Part shown: positions 25,993 to 34,123 of the stretch, piece after piece
Position numbering within the stretch: position 1 is the first letter of the stretch
Layout of the letters: each line of letters opens with the position of its first letter
Origin: Pelagibius sp. Alg239-R121
Lineage (GTDB): Bacteria > Pseudomonadota > Alphaproteobacteria > Kiloniellales > Kiloniellaceae
Direction: 5' to 3'
DNA length: 64,000 nt
NCBI RefSeq assembly: GCF_947331435.1
Contig: NZ_CAMZOF010000008.1
Coordinates: 310,001-374,000, forward strand
The notes under the pieces: generated by a model
What the model was told of the DNA's origin: nothing
What the model saw: only the letters and a program-made list of their open reading frames with translations
The model's database searches: none
Made by a program: the position numbers and the translations under genes

Positions 25993-26445
25993 ATGACTGC
26001 AATTGTACTTGCTCCGATCGACATCACCGATGCTGAGACGACGAAGAAGGTTCTCGAGGCTGCGGTTGCTCAGACCAAGGCCGTTGATGGCGAACTCCAC
26101 GTTATGACCGTTGTGCCAGACATCGTAAGCGGGCTCGACTGGCGTTACGCCATCAGGGGCGAGACGGGTGGTTCGGCTGAGTTCGACATGTCGAAAGTTG
26201 TTGCGGAGTGCCTTGAGCGTTTGAACAAGATCATCGCCGATCAGACGCCTGCCGGTATGTCTGCGAAAACCATTGCCCGTCACGGGACCGTTTATGAGCA
26301 GGTCCTGAAGGTCGCTGAGGATATTGGAGCGGATCAAATCGTCATGGGCGCCCATCGGCCGGGACTTGGAGATTTTCTGCTTGGGCCCAACACTGCGCGT
26401 ATCGTCCGACATGCCACCTGTTCGGTGAACGTGATCCGGATCTGA
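25993..26445 (+). CDS. Universal stress protein (UspA family)
   Basis: A 150-residue Usp domain starting TAIVLAPIDITDAETTKKVLEAA. The ATP-binding glycine loop is degenerate: MGAHRPGLGDFLLGPNTARIV keeps the second part (G..-L-G-P-N-T) but has Arg where the second glycine of the G-2x-G motif is expected, so nucleotide binding is uncertain. It lies 17 bases behind the dual binding-protein gene. A Usp protein, TeaD, controls the ectoine TRAP transporter TeaABC in Halomonas, so a role in regulating the BCCT carrier is plausible (inference). The ATG at 25993 has GGAG about 8 bases upstream. Confidence 0.9.
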   Translation: MTAIVLAPIDITDAETTKKVLEAAVAQTKAVDGELHVMTVVPDIVSGLDWRYAIRGETGGSAEFDMSKVVAECLERLNKIIADQTPAGMSAKTIARHGTVYEQVLKVAEDIGADQIVMGAHRPGLGDFLLGPNTARIVRHATCSVNVIRI

Positions 26446-26613
26446 TCGAGTGGAGTCTTTGAGGCGGCTTTTTAGAAGTAGATTTGACCTTCATGTCTGT
26501 CGTAGGTCTCCTGCGGCCTTATTCCAGTACAAATGCGATGCGACAACTGACCTGCCGCGGTTTGGTCCGATATCGAAAGACATTCGCTATCATCAGGCAC
26601 CACCAAGAGTTTG

Positions 26614-27066
26614 ATGAAGTACGACGACGCGAATTGGCATTACAATGGCGAATTTCCGTCTGAATCGCCGCGAGAATTTGGTGGTACCCATATCGCCTTG
26701 TTTCTCAAGTGGTGTTTTATGCAAGGTTGGGCTGGTCAGTTTCATCTAGATGAAGCGCCGCGCGATGTACAAAGGGTCGCGGAGGGCGATCTTGCTGCTA
26801 CCGAATTCTTTTTCGAGCATTGCGACGGAAAGCTCACAGACGAGGATTTAAGCGCTGAGGGAAACAATTTTGCTGAACAGTACTACGGGGATGATGGGCT
26901 TTATCTGACCGACTTTGCTGACAACTTCGCACAACAGATGTATGTGGAACCTGAAGAGGCGCACGATTTCACAACATTCGCGTCAGTCTTAGACACACGC
27001 CTTAAAACAGGAATACTGACAGAGCAGCAAGCAAAAGCGGCTCGGCCGTGGTGGAAATTATTTTAA
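26614..27066 (+). CDS. DUF7832-like hypothetical protein
   Basis: A 150-residue soluble protein beginning KYDDANWHYNGEFP and followed by THIALFLKWCFMQGW. This resembles a family of uncharacterised proteins (DUF7832 as I recall). An acidic mid-region and an aromatic end (ARPWWKLF) are visible. There is no catalytic motif. An AAGAG ribosome site supports the ATG at 26614 rather than the TTG just before it. Function is unknown. Confidence 0.6.
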   Translation: MKYDDANWHYNGEFPSESPREFGGTHIALFLKWCFMQGWAGQFHLDEAPRDVQRVAEGDLAATEFFFEHCDGKLTDEDLSAEGNNFAEQYYGDDGLYLTDFADNFAQQMYVEPEEAHDFTTFASVLDTRLKTGILTEQQAKAARPWWKLF

Positions 27067-27103
27067 GTTCCAGAAGTGCGTTACGACAGGGCGCTAAGCA
27101 AAT

Positions 27104-27883
27104 TCATTGCTGCCTGGCAGTTAGTTCCTTCTCTGAAACATAATGAAGATGTCCGGCATCGTCGGTCCAACCAAGGGCGCCAAACCCAGCCTCGTTCGTG
27201 TCGGCCTTTCTGAGCCGGGTTTCGGGTGTCTCCAAGTGCTGAATTTCGAGCAGCGTGTAAGGACGCTCGTACAGCCATTCGCGGTTCTCAACGGCGTATA
27301 GATCGGGATTGGGGAGCTGTTCATTGGACCAACCGTAGAAGTAGAGACAGAACTTCCGCTGTGGCAAGATCACCTGCTGTACCGACATCAATCGCATGTT
27401 GAGCTGGTCTTCGCAGACAGCTTTCATCGCCGGTAAGTCGGTGACTCTTAAGGTCACATGTGCGAGGACAGCCTGGGCAGAGATGGGGTGGTCGCCGCGC
27501 TTTAACTCAACTGTTTTGTGGTTTCCTTCGAACCCCTGTTGAAGCAATTCAATTGGAAACCCGTTGGGATCATGGATATGACAAAGATATCCGACATCAA
27601 GGAACTGTCGGGGCTCCGAAACGGAAAGACCTCGCTCGCGCAGATAGGCAACTGCGCCATCAAGATCGCGAAGCGCGATACCGATCTTCCAGTATAATCG
27701 ATCACCGCTTGAGTCAAATGCCTGGCAATCCTTCCTGTGAAACTCCAGGAGACACTGCCGATCATCGTATCCAATGACAAATCCTTCATCCGATTTAAAG
27801 CCTCGCATGCCGAGGAGGCCGCAATAGAAAGCCTCCAGATTTTCAAAGCTGTTTACGGTCAAGCGGTTCCGGGCGATCTTCAT
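27104..27883 (-). CDS. VOC (glyoxalase/dioxygenase) superfamily protein, two-module
   Basis: A 259-residue protein with two vicinal-oxygen-chelate modules. The first covers residues about 1-120 (RLTVNSFENLEAFYCGLLGM to FLDVGYLCHIHDPNGFPIELLQ, with the usual H and E metal ligands). The second begins near ALVLAHVTLRVTDLPAMKAVCEDQLNM-like text at residue 138 and ends VSEKELTARQQ. Such pairs occur in lactoylglutathione lyases, extradiol dioxygenases and resistance proteins; the substrate is undefined. It has no operon partner. Confidence 0.72.
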   Translation of the reverse strand: MKIARNRLTVNSFENLEAFYCGLLGMRGFKSDEGFVIGYDDRQCLLEFHRKDCQAFDSSGDRLYWKIGIALRDLDGAVAYLRERGLSVSEPRQFLDVGYLCHIHDPNGFPIELLQQGFEGNHKTVELKRGDHPISAQAVLAHVTLRVTDLPAMKAVCEDQLNMRLMSVQQVILPQRKFCLYFYGWSNEQLPNPDLYAVENREWLYERPYTLLEIQHLETPETRLRKADTNEAGFGALGWTDDAGHLHYVSEKELTARQQ

Positions 27884-28071
27884 CTCAGAATCTTCGGTTC
27901 GTTGATATTGATAATTCTCCTTCTAAAGGGCAGGGGGCGCAATCACCAGGCGTTGTTGAATGCCATAATCCTCAGCAATGTCGAGAGTCTGAACTCTTGA
28001 TCTCAGTGAATCGCAAAGCTAGCGCCCCTACGCCATCCGCGTTATATCTATTGCTACAAAAAAGGTAGCAT

Positions 28072-28890
28072 ATGAGTGACGAGATGACTTCTGACCACGT
28101 GCCGCCTGCACGCTGCGAAACGATAACACTTGCAGGCGAAACCGCGCCCTGGATCGTGATGTTGCACGGTGTTTCACAGGATCGACGGATTTTTGATAAA
28201 CAAGTCGAGGAATTTTCCGTGGACTTTCGCTTGTTGTTGATTGACCTGCCAGGTCACGGATTGTCTTCCGATCTTCCGGGTCCTTACGGTTTGGAGGCAT
28301 TTGCCGAAAGTATTCATGGGACACTGAAGGAAGCCGGACTCGAGCATTCACATTTCTGGGGTACGCATTTAGGGGCCGGCGTGGGGCTTTTACTGGCCTG
28401 CCGCATGCCGCAGTTTTTCAGGTCGCTGATTCTTGAGGGGCCCGTCTTTCCGGGACGGTCATTGCCTGCGGTAACGAATTTTCTCCGCGAGGTCAGCGAG
28501 ACTACGCGCACGGACGGGATCCAAGCCGCACGGGATCTTTGGTGGAATGAAGGTAACTGGTTCGCCATCATACGCGCTCGCCCTGATCGCTGCCGTGCGG
28601 CTGAACACCGCACAATCATCAACGACTTTCTGGGACAGCCCTGGTTGGATAGCGGCCTCGCCAATCGACCAATCTCCCCAATCGACGATCAGCTGAGCGC
28701 TTTAGACGTCCCCGTGTTGATCATGAATGGTGAACATGACCTTCCAGACTTTCATGCGGCGACAGAGCAACTGGCGACTGTACTTGCGAACTGCCGGTGC
28801 ACTGTTGTCAAGGATGCCGGGGGCTTTCCGCTGTGGGAGTACCCTGAACGGATAAACGATCAAGTGCGCCTGTTCTTGAAACACCTTTGA
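28072..28890 (+). CDS. Alpha/beta-hydrolase-fold protein lacking the catalytic Ser and His
   Basis: The 272-residue protein keeps the alpha/beta hydrolase fold: LHGVSQDRRIF (oxyanion strand), LIDLPGHGLS, and IMNGEHDLPDF where the acid residue would sit. At the nucleophile elbow, where G-x-S-x-G is expected, it reads G-T-H-L-G (residues 97-101), with His in place of Ser. Near the C-terminus, where GHFP is expected, it reads GGFP. Two of three catalytic residues are therefore replaced, and hydrolase activity is unlikely. Such pseudoenzymes can act as ligand receptors or scaffolds. Confidence 0.75.
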   Translation: MSDEMTSDHVPPARCETITLAGETAPWIVMLHGVSQDRRIFDKQVEEFSVDFRLLLIDLPGHGLSSDLPGPYGLEAFAESIHGTLKEAGLEHSHFWGTHLGAGVGLLLACRMPQFFRSLILEGPVFPGRSLPAVTNFLREVSETTRTDGIQAARDLWWNEGNWFAIIRARPDRCRAAEHRTIINDFLGQPWLDSGLANRPISPIDDQLSALDVPVLIMNGEHDLPDFHAATEQLATVLANCRCTVVKDAGGFPLWEYPERINDQVRLFLKHL

Positions 28891-28911
28891 ATGAATTTGC
28901 ATCTGCCTGGG

Positions 28912-29763
28912 TTAAGTCAGCCCCGCGATTGACCAATAGCCCATCGTCGATAAAACCGCTGCCACCAGCCCCACTGACCGAAGTGGATGTGCGTCGAGCG
29001 GTAATGCCCATTTTAATGTACGTAGGATGGCGGGCGCGCGGACCGCAATCGAAAAGGTAAACCAGGAAAGAAGATAGGCCCAAAGCCAAAACGAGCTGAT
29101 GATGCTGGAGTAAATGTAAACACAGGAAATGTTCTCGAATTGCAGACCGCCCCAAAGAGTTGCTGGAACTGCGAGGAATGCATCACCCAGGTTACCGCCG
29201 AAACTTCCGTCCGAGGCAAAGGATCCGTACACCGCGCCTGTCGCGATCACGAACAAACCGACCTTCATGGCGAGGTCTTTGAGAAGGAAGACCGGCAAAT
29301 AGCCAATCCGCGGCGCGCGTTGCATCTGCGCGACGACTTCGCGGCAATAAGCAAGACAGAGGTAATCAACGACAAAGTTTACGAAGAGTGTCGTCACGCC
29401 GATTTGCTTACTGACGGCTTCACGCTGAAATGGGTCTGAAAACAGACTCTGAGCGAAGTCAGGAAGCTTTATCAGGTACGTGGCGAAGAAAAAGGCGACC
29501 GCGAGCAGGGAGGTCACTGATGCAAGCAGGATGAACCTGACCCGCAAGGCATCCGCACCATATACGCGGTCGAACGCGCGTCCGAAGACCTGAGGCCATT
29601 CTGCACCTGGTTTTGTAACCTGTGCCCCTTTCAACACCTTTGAAAGCCATTTCAATAGGGCAGGAGAAAGTGCCTCTTCTCCCTTCCAAAAGAATGTCAG
29701 TGTCACGCCACCGAATGCGATGCCAGCGGCTGCGAAGCTATATAGGCTCTGAAGGTTGTCCAT
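28912..29763 (-). CDS. Multi-pass membrane protein of unknown function
   Basis: A 283-residue integral membrane protein with about six predicted helices. These include an N-terminal AAGIAFGGVTLTFFW, IRFILLASVTSLLAVAFFFA-like text around residue 80, a helix around residue 135, and helices near residues 170, 220-240 and 265-280. A charged cytoplasmic loop (KWLSKVLKGAQVTKPGAEW) separates the first two. No family is recognised. It is convergent with the inactive hydrolase gene, with no evident functional link. Confidence 0.6.
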   Translation of the reverse strand: MDNLQSLYSFAAAGIAFGGVTLTFFWKGEEALSPALLKWLSKVLKGAQVTKPGAEWPQVFGRAFDRVYGADALRVRFILLASVTSLLAVAFFFATYLIKLPDFAQSLFSDPFQREAVSKQIGVTTLFVNFVVDYLCLAYCREVVAQMQRAPRIGYLPVFLLKDLAMKVGLFVIATGAVYGSFASDGSFGGNLGDAFLAVPATLWGGLQFENISCVYIYSSIISSFWLWAYLLSWFTFSIAVRAPAILRTLKWALPLDAHPLRSVGLVAAVLSTMGYWSIAGLT

Positions 29764-29965
29764 GATGGAGTTCAGCCGATTGTGTTCGTGACTCAGTCTC
29801 TGATCGCATTGAGGAACTTCAGCAGGAAGTGATCCGGTCTGCCGTCTTCAGCATAGCGGATGTCATGCACCAAAATTGAAAAAGAATATGAGCTGTTTCG
29901 AATTGATGGATTTGGTTAGATGCCTGAACTGACAGCAGTGCAGGCATGGACGACGGGCTTCTTGA

Positions 29966-30496
29966 TTATGTAAGTTGAAATTTCGTGTCGCGCTTAATCG
30001 AGTAAACAAGAATTTGAGAGACGCTTTCGCCGTCTTCCGACAGAGGCAGGAAGATTGTCGATTCATTGCGCCAGCGGCCGTTCGGAGTCTCGTACTCCAG
30101 GGGATCGTAAATGAATGTTCGTTCTCGACGCACAAACTCGTAGGTCTCTACAACGTCTTCGAGACTGGGGCCAAAAAAGCCATCTTCGACGCGTTTGCCG
30201 GTCGGATCAAATCCGCGGAGCCAGACTTCATCGGTGCCGACAACCCGGTACCTGAAATTCCCCAATCCCTCGGGATTGGTTCCTTCGACATCGACCAGGA
30301 GGATTCCGGGAAGATGGGCAACGAAATCTTCCGGTCTAATATCCCCCCGTTGTGGCATCAGGCGGTCACCACGCTGTTTGTCCCAATAGCGAAACAAGTC
30401 GGCGATCTGTTCAGGGCAATTGGCAAGTAAGGCGCGACTGGTGGTATAGCGCGGACCGTTCTTGGCTCTTTGTTCGTCGCCGTTCTTGTCAGACAT
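29966..30496 (-). CDS. PAS_5 domain protein
   Basis: A 176-residue single-domain PAS_5 protein, the third in the window. It has LFRYWDKQRGDRLMPQRGDIRPED, then FRYRVVGTDEVWLRGFDPTGKRVED, and the closing strand STIFLPLSEDGE. No output domain follows. It is located away from the other two PAS_5 genes and differs from them in the loop region, so it is probably paralogous rather than a recent duplicate. Ligand and partner are unknown. Confidence 0.78.
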   Translation of the reverse strand: MSDKNGDEQRAKNGPRYTTSRALLANCPEQIADLFRYWDKQRGDRLMPQRGDIRPEDFVAHLPGILLVDVEGTNPEGLGNFRYRVVGTDEVWLRGFDPTGKRVEDGFFGPSLEDVVETYEFVRRERTFIYDPLEYETPNGRWRNESTIFLPLSEDGESVSQILVYSIKRDTKFQLT

Positions 30497-30654
30497 GAAC
30501 TCTCCCGGGCCTGGCGCGCAAAAAGGAACGTTTGTCCGTTCGCTCGGCCGCTACGAGCAATAGTAGCAAGGTTGGCAAAAGTAATACAAAAATTAGAGCC
30601 TACGGGTGCCTCAACTTTCTGTATTGCGTCCTGTCCATCGAGTGCCGTTGTCCT

Positions 30655-31581
30655 TCAACGAGACGATAGATGGATTCCCGCCAGCATGCAGCGCACGGAT
30701 CCGCCGGCCATCTCGATGGTCGGGACATTCAGCGGCAGGAGTGAAGCGCTCTTTTCAATTATTTCGATCTGCTCGTCGACAAGTGCGCCGAAGGCCCGCG
30801 CCGATAGTGCCAGGATGCGGCCGTTGTTTCCCTGTAGTTCGATGGCATTGCCGGCAAACTGCGCGATCTGGTCGTTGTCCAATCGGATTACCTCGCGTCC
30901 CGACTCTTCGAAACGCCTGACGATTTCGTTCCGCCGCGTGGTGTCCGCTACCATGTCCAACCCGATCATGACGAAGTCCGTTGCAATACACATGAGCACG
31001 TTCGTGTGATAAATCGGCGTTCCCTCGCCATCACGAGCCTCGAATACCATCGGCTCGTAATTGAAATGGGTGCAGAAGCGCTCCAGCGCGACAGGATCCG
31101 TTCGGTTCGATTTCGCGGCATAGGCCACACGGTCGATGTGGTCGAGGACCATCGCTCCGGTGCCTTCCAGGTACAGACCGTCCGGCTCCAAACCGGAGTA
31201 GTCGATAATGTCCTGAACACGGTAGCGGCCCTTTAACATATCAATAATATCCGGGCGACGTTCCTTCCGCCGGTTTTCCGCAAACATCGGATAGATGGCG
31301 ACGTGCCCTCCAGGGTGGGTGGAAAACCAATTGTTGGGGAAAACAGAGTCCGGTGTCTCTTGTGTCTCGTCATCGAAAAGGTGCGTCGTGATACCTGCAG
31401 TCATCAGGGTCTCGGAAGCGGCACAAACTTCCTGGTACGCCGCTATTGCGATTACAGCGGGATCAAGCGTAGGGGCGCTGGATTGGAAGGCGTTATCTGC
31501 CGCGGTTTCGTGGTTGGGCGCGAAGTGATGAGGGCGGATCATCACGACGGCTGAAGGCGCCTGAGCGCTTTTTCGATCCAT
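30655..31581 (-). CDS. Citrulline-utilising hydrolase CtlX-like, arginine deiminase-related
   Basis: A 308-residue amidinotransferase-fold protein. PDSVFPNNWFSTHPGGHVAIYPM is the substrate-binding block. The catalytic His is in IYHTNVLMCI and the catalytic Cys in GGSVRCMLAGIHL near the end. This plan matches the citrulline-using CtlX branch (citrulline to ornithine, CO2 and ammonia) better than arginine deiminase. It is the second gene of an operon with ornithine cyclodeaminase, 45 bases apart, giving a route from citrulline to proline. Confidence 0.85.
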   Translation of the reverse strand: MDRKSAQAPSAVVMIRPHHFAPNHETAADNAFQSSAPTLDPAVIAIAAYQEVCAASETLMTAGITTHLFDDETQETPDSVFPNNWFSTHPGGHVAIYPMFAENRRKERRPDIIDMLKGRYRVQDIIDYSGLEPDGLYLEGTGAMVLDHIDRVAYAAKSNRTDPVALERFCTHFNYEPMVFEARDGEGTPIYHTNVLMCIATDFVMIGLDMVADTTRRNEIVRRFEESGREVIRLDNDQIAQFAGNAIELQGNNGRILALSARAFGALVDEQIEIIEKSASLLPLNVPTIEMAGGSVRCMLAGIHLSSR

Positions 31582-31626
31582 ATGCCGTTTCTCTTTATAG
31601 AGGGAGTGAGCACTGCTTGATAGCCT

Positions 31627-32685
31627 TCAGGCGGCTTCTGACGCACGCATGACCATACCGAAGAGGTCGCGTGGGTCATCGGGGTCGGCCAGCATGTCCA
31701 GATCCTGGAACTGGCCCGTGCGTGCAAGTTGATCCCGCACATAGCGCAAGGCCGAGAAATCCTCGATAGCAAAGCCAACGCTGTCGAACAGTGTGATCTG
31801 GCGGCTGTCTTTGCGCCCTGTGGCTTCTCCGCGCATGACCTGCCACAATTCTGTGACAGGATAGTCGGGCGCAAGCTGTTGGATTTCGCCTTCGATCCGG
31901 GTCTGTGGCGTGTATTCGACGAAGATATCCGATCGCAACAGGATGTCGCGGTGGAGTTCCGTCTTGCCTGGGCAGTCACCGCCGACGGCATTGATGTGTT
32001 GACCAGACCCGACCATATTGTCGGTCAGGATGGTGGCGTATTGCTTATCGGCGGTAACGGTCGTGATGATGTCGGCGCCTTCGACCGCTTCCTGTGCGGA
32101 TGCGCAACGCACGATCTCGAAACCCTTGGCGCGGAGATTGCTTGCACATTTTTCGGTCGCAGCCGGATCGACATCGAAAAGGCGCAGTTTGTCGACACCG
32201 AGTACGGCCTTGAAACCGAGAGCCTGGAACTCGGACTGTGCACCGTTGCCGATAATTGCCATGCAGCGCGAGCCTTCCGGCGCCAGATATTTTGCCGCGA
32301 GCGCGGAGCTTGCCGCGGTCCGCAGGGCGGTCAGAATAGTCATCTCCGACATAAGGACCGGATAGCCGCTGTTGACGTCCGAAAGAACGCCGAAAGCGGT
32401 CACCGTCTGCAAGCCTTGCTGCATGTTTTTCGGGTGGCCATTGACATATTTGAAGCCATAGACCTCGCCGTCGCTGGTTGGCATCAATTCAATCACGCCT
32501 TCCGTGGAATGAGAAGCAACGCGTGGCGTCTTATCAAACAGTTCCCAGCGTTTAAAATCTTCTTCCAGATAGGCAGCAAGCCCAAAGAGGAAGGGCTCAA
32601 TCCCAACGTCGAGTGCGATTTTCATCATGTGATCGACGCTGACGAAGGGAACGAGATTGAGATTTGGTAGTGCTGTATGTGTCAT
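31627..32685 (-). CDS. Ornithine cyclodeaminase
   Basis: A 352-residue member of the ornithine cyclodeaminase/mu-crystallin family, which converts ornithine to proline and ammonia using bound NAD+. The dinucleotide loop AIIGNGAQSEFQALGF sits in the middle, and a GGDCPGKTELHRDILLRSD block follows. The N-terminal region with VYGFKYVNGHPKN carries the substrate-binding lysine and arginine expected for ornithine-specific members. A GTG at 32715 adds ten residues with no similarity, so the ATG at 32685 is used. It is the first gene of the operon with CtlX and is divergent from an Lrp regulator. Confidence 0.9.
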   Translation of the reverse strand: MTHTALPNLNLVPFVSVDHMMKIALDVGIEPFLFGLAAYLEEDFKRWELFDKTPRVASHSTEGVIELMPTSDGEVYGFKYVNGHPKNMQQGLQTVTAFGVLSDVNSGYPVLMSEMTILTALRTAASSALAAKYLAPEGSRCMAIIGNGAQSEFQALGFKAVLGVDKLRLFDVDPAATEKCASNLRAKGFEIVRCASAQEAVEGADIITTVTADKQYATILTDNMVGSGQHINAVGGDCPGKTELHRDILLRSDIFVEYTPQTRIEGEIQQLAPDYPVTELWQVMRGEATGRKDSRQITLFDSVGFAIEDFSALRYVRDQLARTGQFQDLDMLADPDDPRDLFGMVMRASEAA

Positions 32686-32828
32686 GGGATTGGCCGTTTT
32701 AAATCTGAAAATCACTGGGAGAGGGCGCTTTGCCCAAGGTAAGCGCAGCGTAAAATGGAATGGTGTTAGAAAAAATGGCAGTTTATTATAAAAAAATGAG
32801 CCAAAATTATCGATATGACAGAATAAAT

Positions 32829-32841
32829 TGACGTTTCGTCA
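32829..32841. promoter_or_regulatory. Palindrome in the ornithine cyclodeaminase / Lrp divergent region
   Basis: TGACGTTTCGTCA has 5-bp arms around TTT and lies between the divergent promoters. It may be an operator for the Lrp/AsnC protein encoded 60 bases downstream. Confidence 0.35.
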
Positions 32842-32899
32842 GATTCCGTAGAACTCTGCTCGTTAAACTCGGTTCAATGTGGGGCTTTCAGGGACAGCG

Positions 32900-33343
32900 A
32901 TGAAGAGAAATCCGTCCATGCACATTTACGATGGGCTCGACCGCGAGCTCATCTCCCTATTGCGGAACGACGGTCGGGCACCGCTTTCAAAGTTGGCTGA
33001 TGCGCTCGGTGTGTCGCGGGGAACGGTACAAAACCGGCTCGACCGCTTGTTGGAAAATGGAACGCTGCACGGCTTCACAATTCGGGTGCGCGAGGATTAT
33101 GAAGCTGACGATATTCGTGCGGTCATGATGATCGAGGTTGCGGGGAAGTCGACCTCTCAAGTGATTAAGAAACTACGCGGCATGCCGGAGCTCCAAAAAC
33201 TGCACACGACAAACGGTTCCTGGGATCTCGTCGCCGAAGTTCTGACAACCAATCTTAGCGAATTTGATCGGGTTCTTCGTGAAGTGCGAATGATCGACGG
33301 CGTTTTGAACAGCGAAACCAGCATCTTGCTAAGTTCGGTTTAG
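32900..33343 (+). CDS. Lrp/AsnC family transcriptional regulator
   Basis: A 147-residue regulator. The N-terminal winged helix-turn-helix reads PLSKLADALGVSRGTVQNRLDRL. The C-terminal RAM/ligand domain contains VMMIEVAGKSTSQVIKKL and LHTTNGSWDLVAEVLT. An AGGGA ribosome site supports the ATG at 32900 over a GTG at 32879. Divergence from the ornithine cyclodeaminase/CtlX operon suggests it controls that operon in response to an amino acid such as arginine, ornithine or citrulline (inference). Confidence 0.92.
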   Translation: MKRNPSMHIYDGLDRELISLLRNDGRAPLSKLADALGVSRGTVQNRLDRLLENGTLHGFTIRVREDYEADDIRAVMMIEVAGKSTSQVIKKLRGMPELQKLHTTNGSWDLVAEVLTTNLSEFDRVLREVRMIDGVLNSETSILLSSV

Positions 33344-33432
33344 ATGAATCCAAACGACTATGTAGTGAGCGGCCTCGCCGCGGTTTTCAGGTCTTCTTCG
33401 AACCTTCTTAAATTGCCAAGCGAGATTGAACG

Positions 33433-34065
33433 ATGACTCAGCCCTTGGTTCCTTTCTATTTTGGCCTTGGAAGCCGTTACTCATACCTGGCATCAACTCA
33501 GCTAGAGCGAATTGAGCATCAAACGGGCTGTCGGTTCGAATGGTTCTCTTTGCAGTCAGGCGAATTAATTCGGCGCGCCAATGGCGGCCATTCCCCCTTT
33601 GGAGAGGCGGCCCCCTCGGGCCAGTACGACTGGGATTACCGCCAACGAGATGCCGAAGCCTGGGCCCGCTACTACGACGTTCCCTACCGTGAGCCTCGTG
33701 ATTTCCGGATGGATCCGGCCGACCTCGCCAGAGCCTGCTGGGTAGCGGATCGCCATGGGCAGCTTCAAAGTATGAGCCGCCGCATCTTCGAGGCCGTTTT
33801 TGTAGAAAATTTGGCTGTTTCCAGAGACCTGCTGACTGATTTTGCAATGGCCATCGGACTCGATCGCCAAGACTTCATCAACGCTCTCGATAGCTCTTCT
33901 GTGATTACCAAACATGAGGCTGTTTTGCAGAGGGCAATCGGAAATGGTGTCTTTGGGGTGCCAAGTTTTCTCGTTGATGGCCAGTTGCTTTGGGGTAACG
34001 ATCGATTGCCTCTGTTGGAGCACGCCCTGAAACGTCTAAGCGATAGTGAAGACACAGTGGTTTGA
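33433..34065 (+). CDS. 2-Hydroxychromene-2-carboxylate isomerase-like DsbA family protein
   Basis: A 210-residue thioredoxin-fold protein of the NahD/kappa-GST type. The N-terminal strand is VPFYFGLGSRYSYLASTQLERI, where the conserved Ser follows the GSRYSYL motif. The all-helical insertion contains GVFGVPSFLVDGQLLWGNDRL, the usual C-terminal motif. There is no CxxC, so it is not an oxidase. Known relatives use glutathione in naphthalene degradation, but no aromatic pathway genes are near. Substrate unknown. Confidence 0.82.
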   Translation: MTQPLVPFYFGLGSRYSYLASTQLERIEHQTGCRFEWFSLQSGELIRRANGGHSPFGEAAPSGQYDWDYRQRDAEAWARYYDVPYREPRDFRMDPADLARACWVADRHGQLQSMSRRIFEAVFVENLAVSRDLLTDFAMAIGLDRQDFINALDSSSVITKHEAVLQRAIGNGVFGVPSFLVDGQLLWGNDRLPLLEHALKRLSDSEDTVV

Positions 34066-34123
34066 TTGCTCAAAAAGCGAGAGCCGGCTTTGTAAGCTGA
34101 GGTTTTCACGCTAGAATCATCCC

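Noticed and set aside
30470-31009. Plus-strand frame of about 180 codons opposite the CtlX-like gene
   Set aside because: The composition is that of an antisense shadow and CtlX is a clear family match on the other strand.
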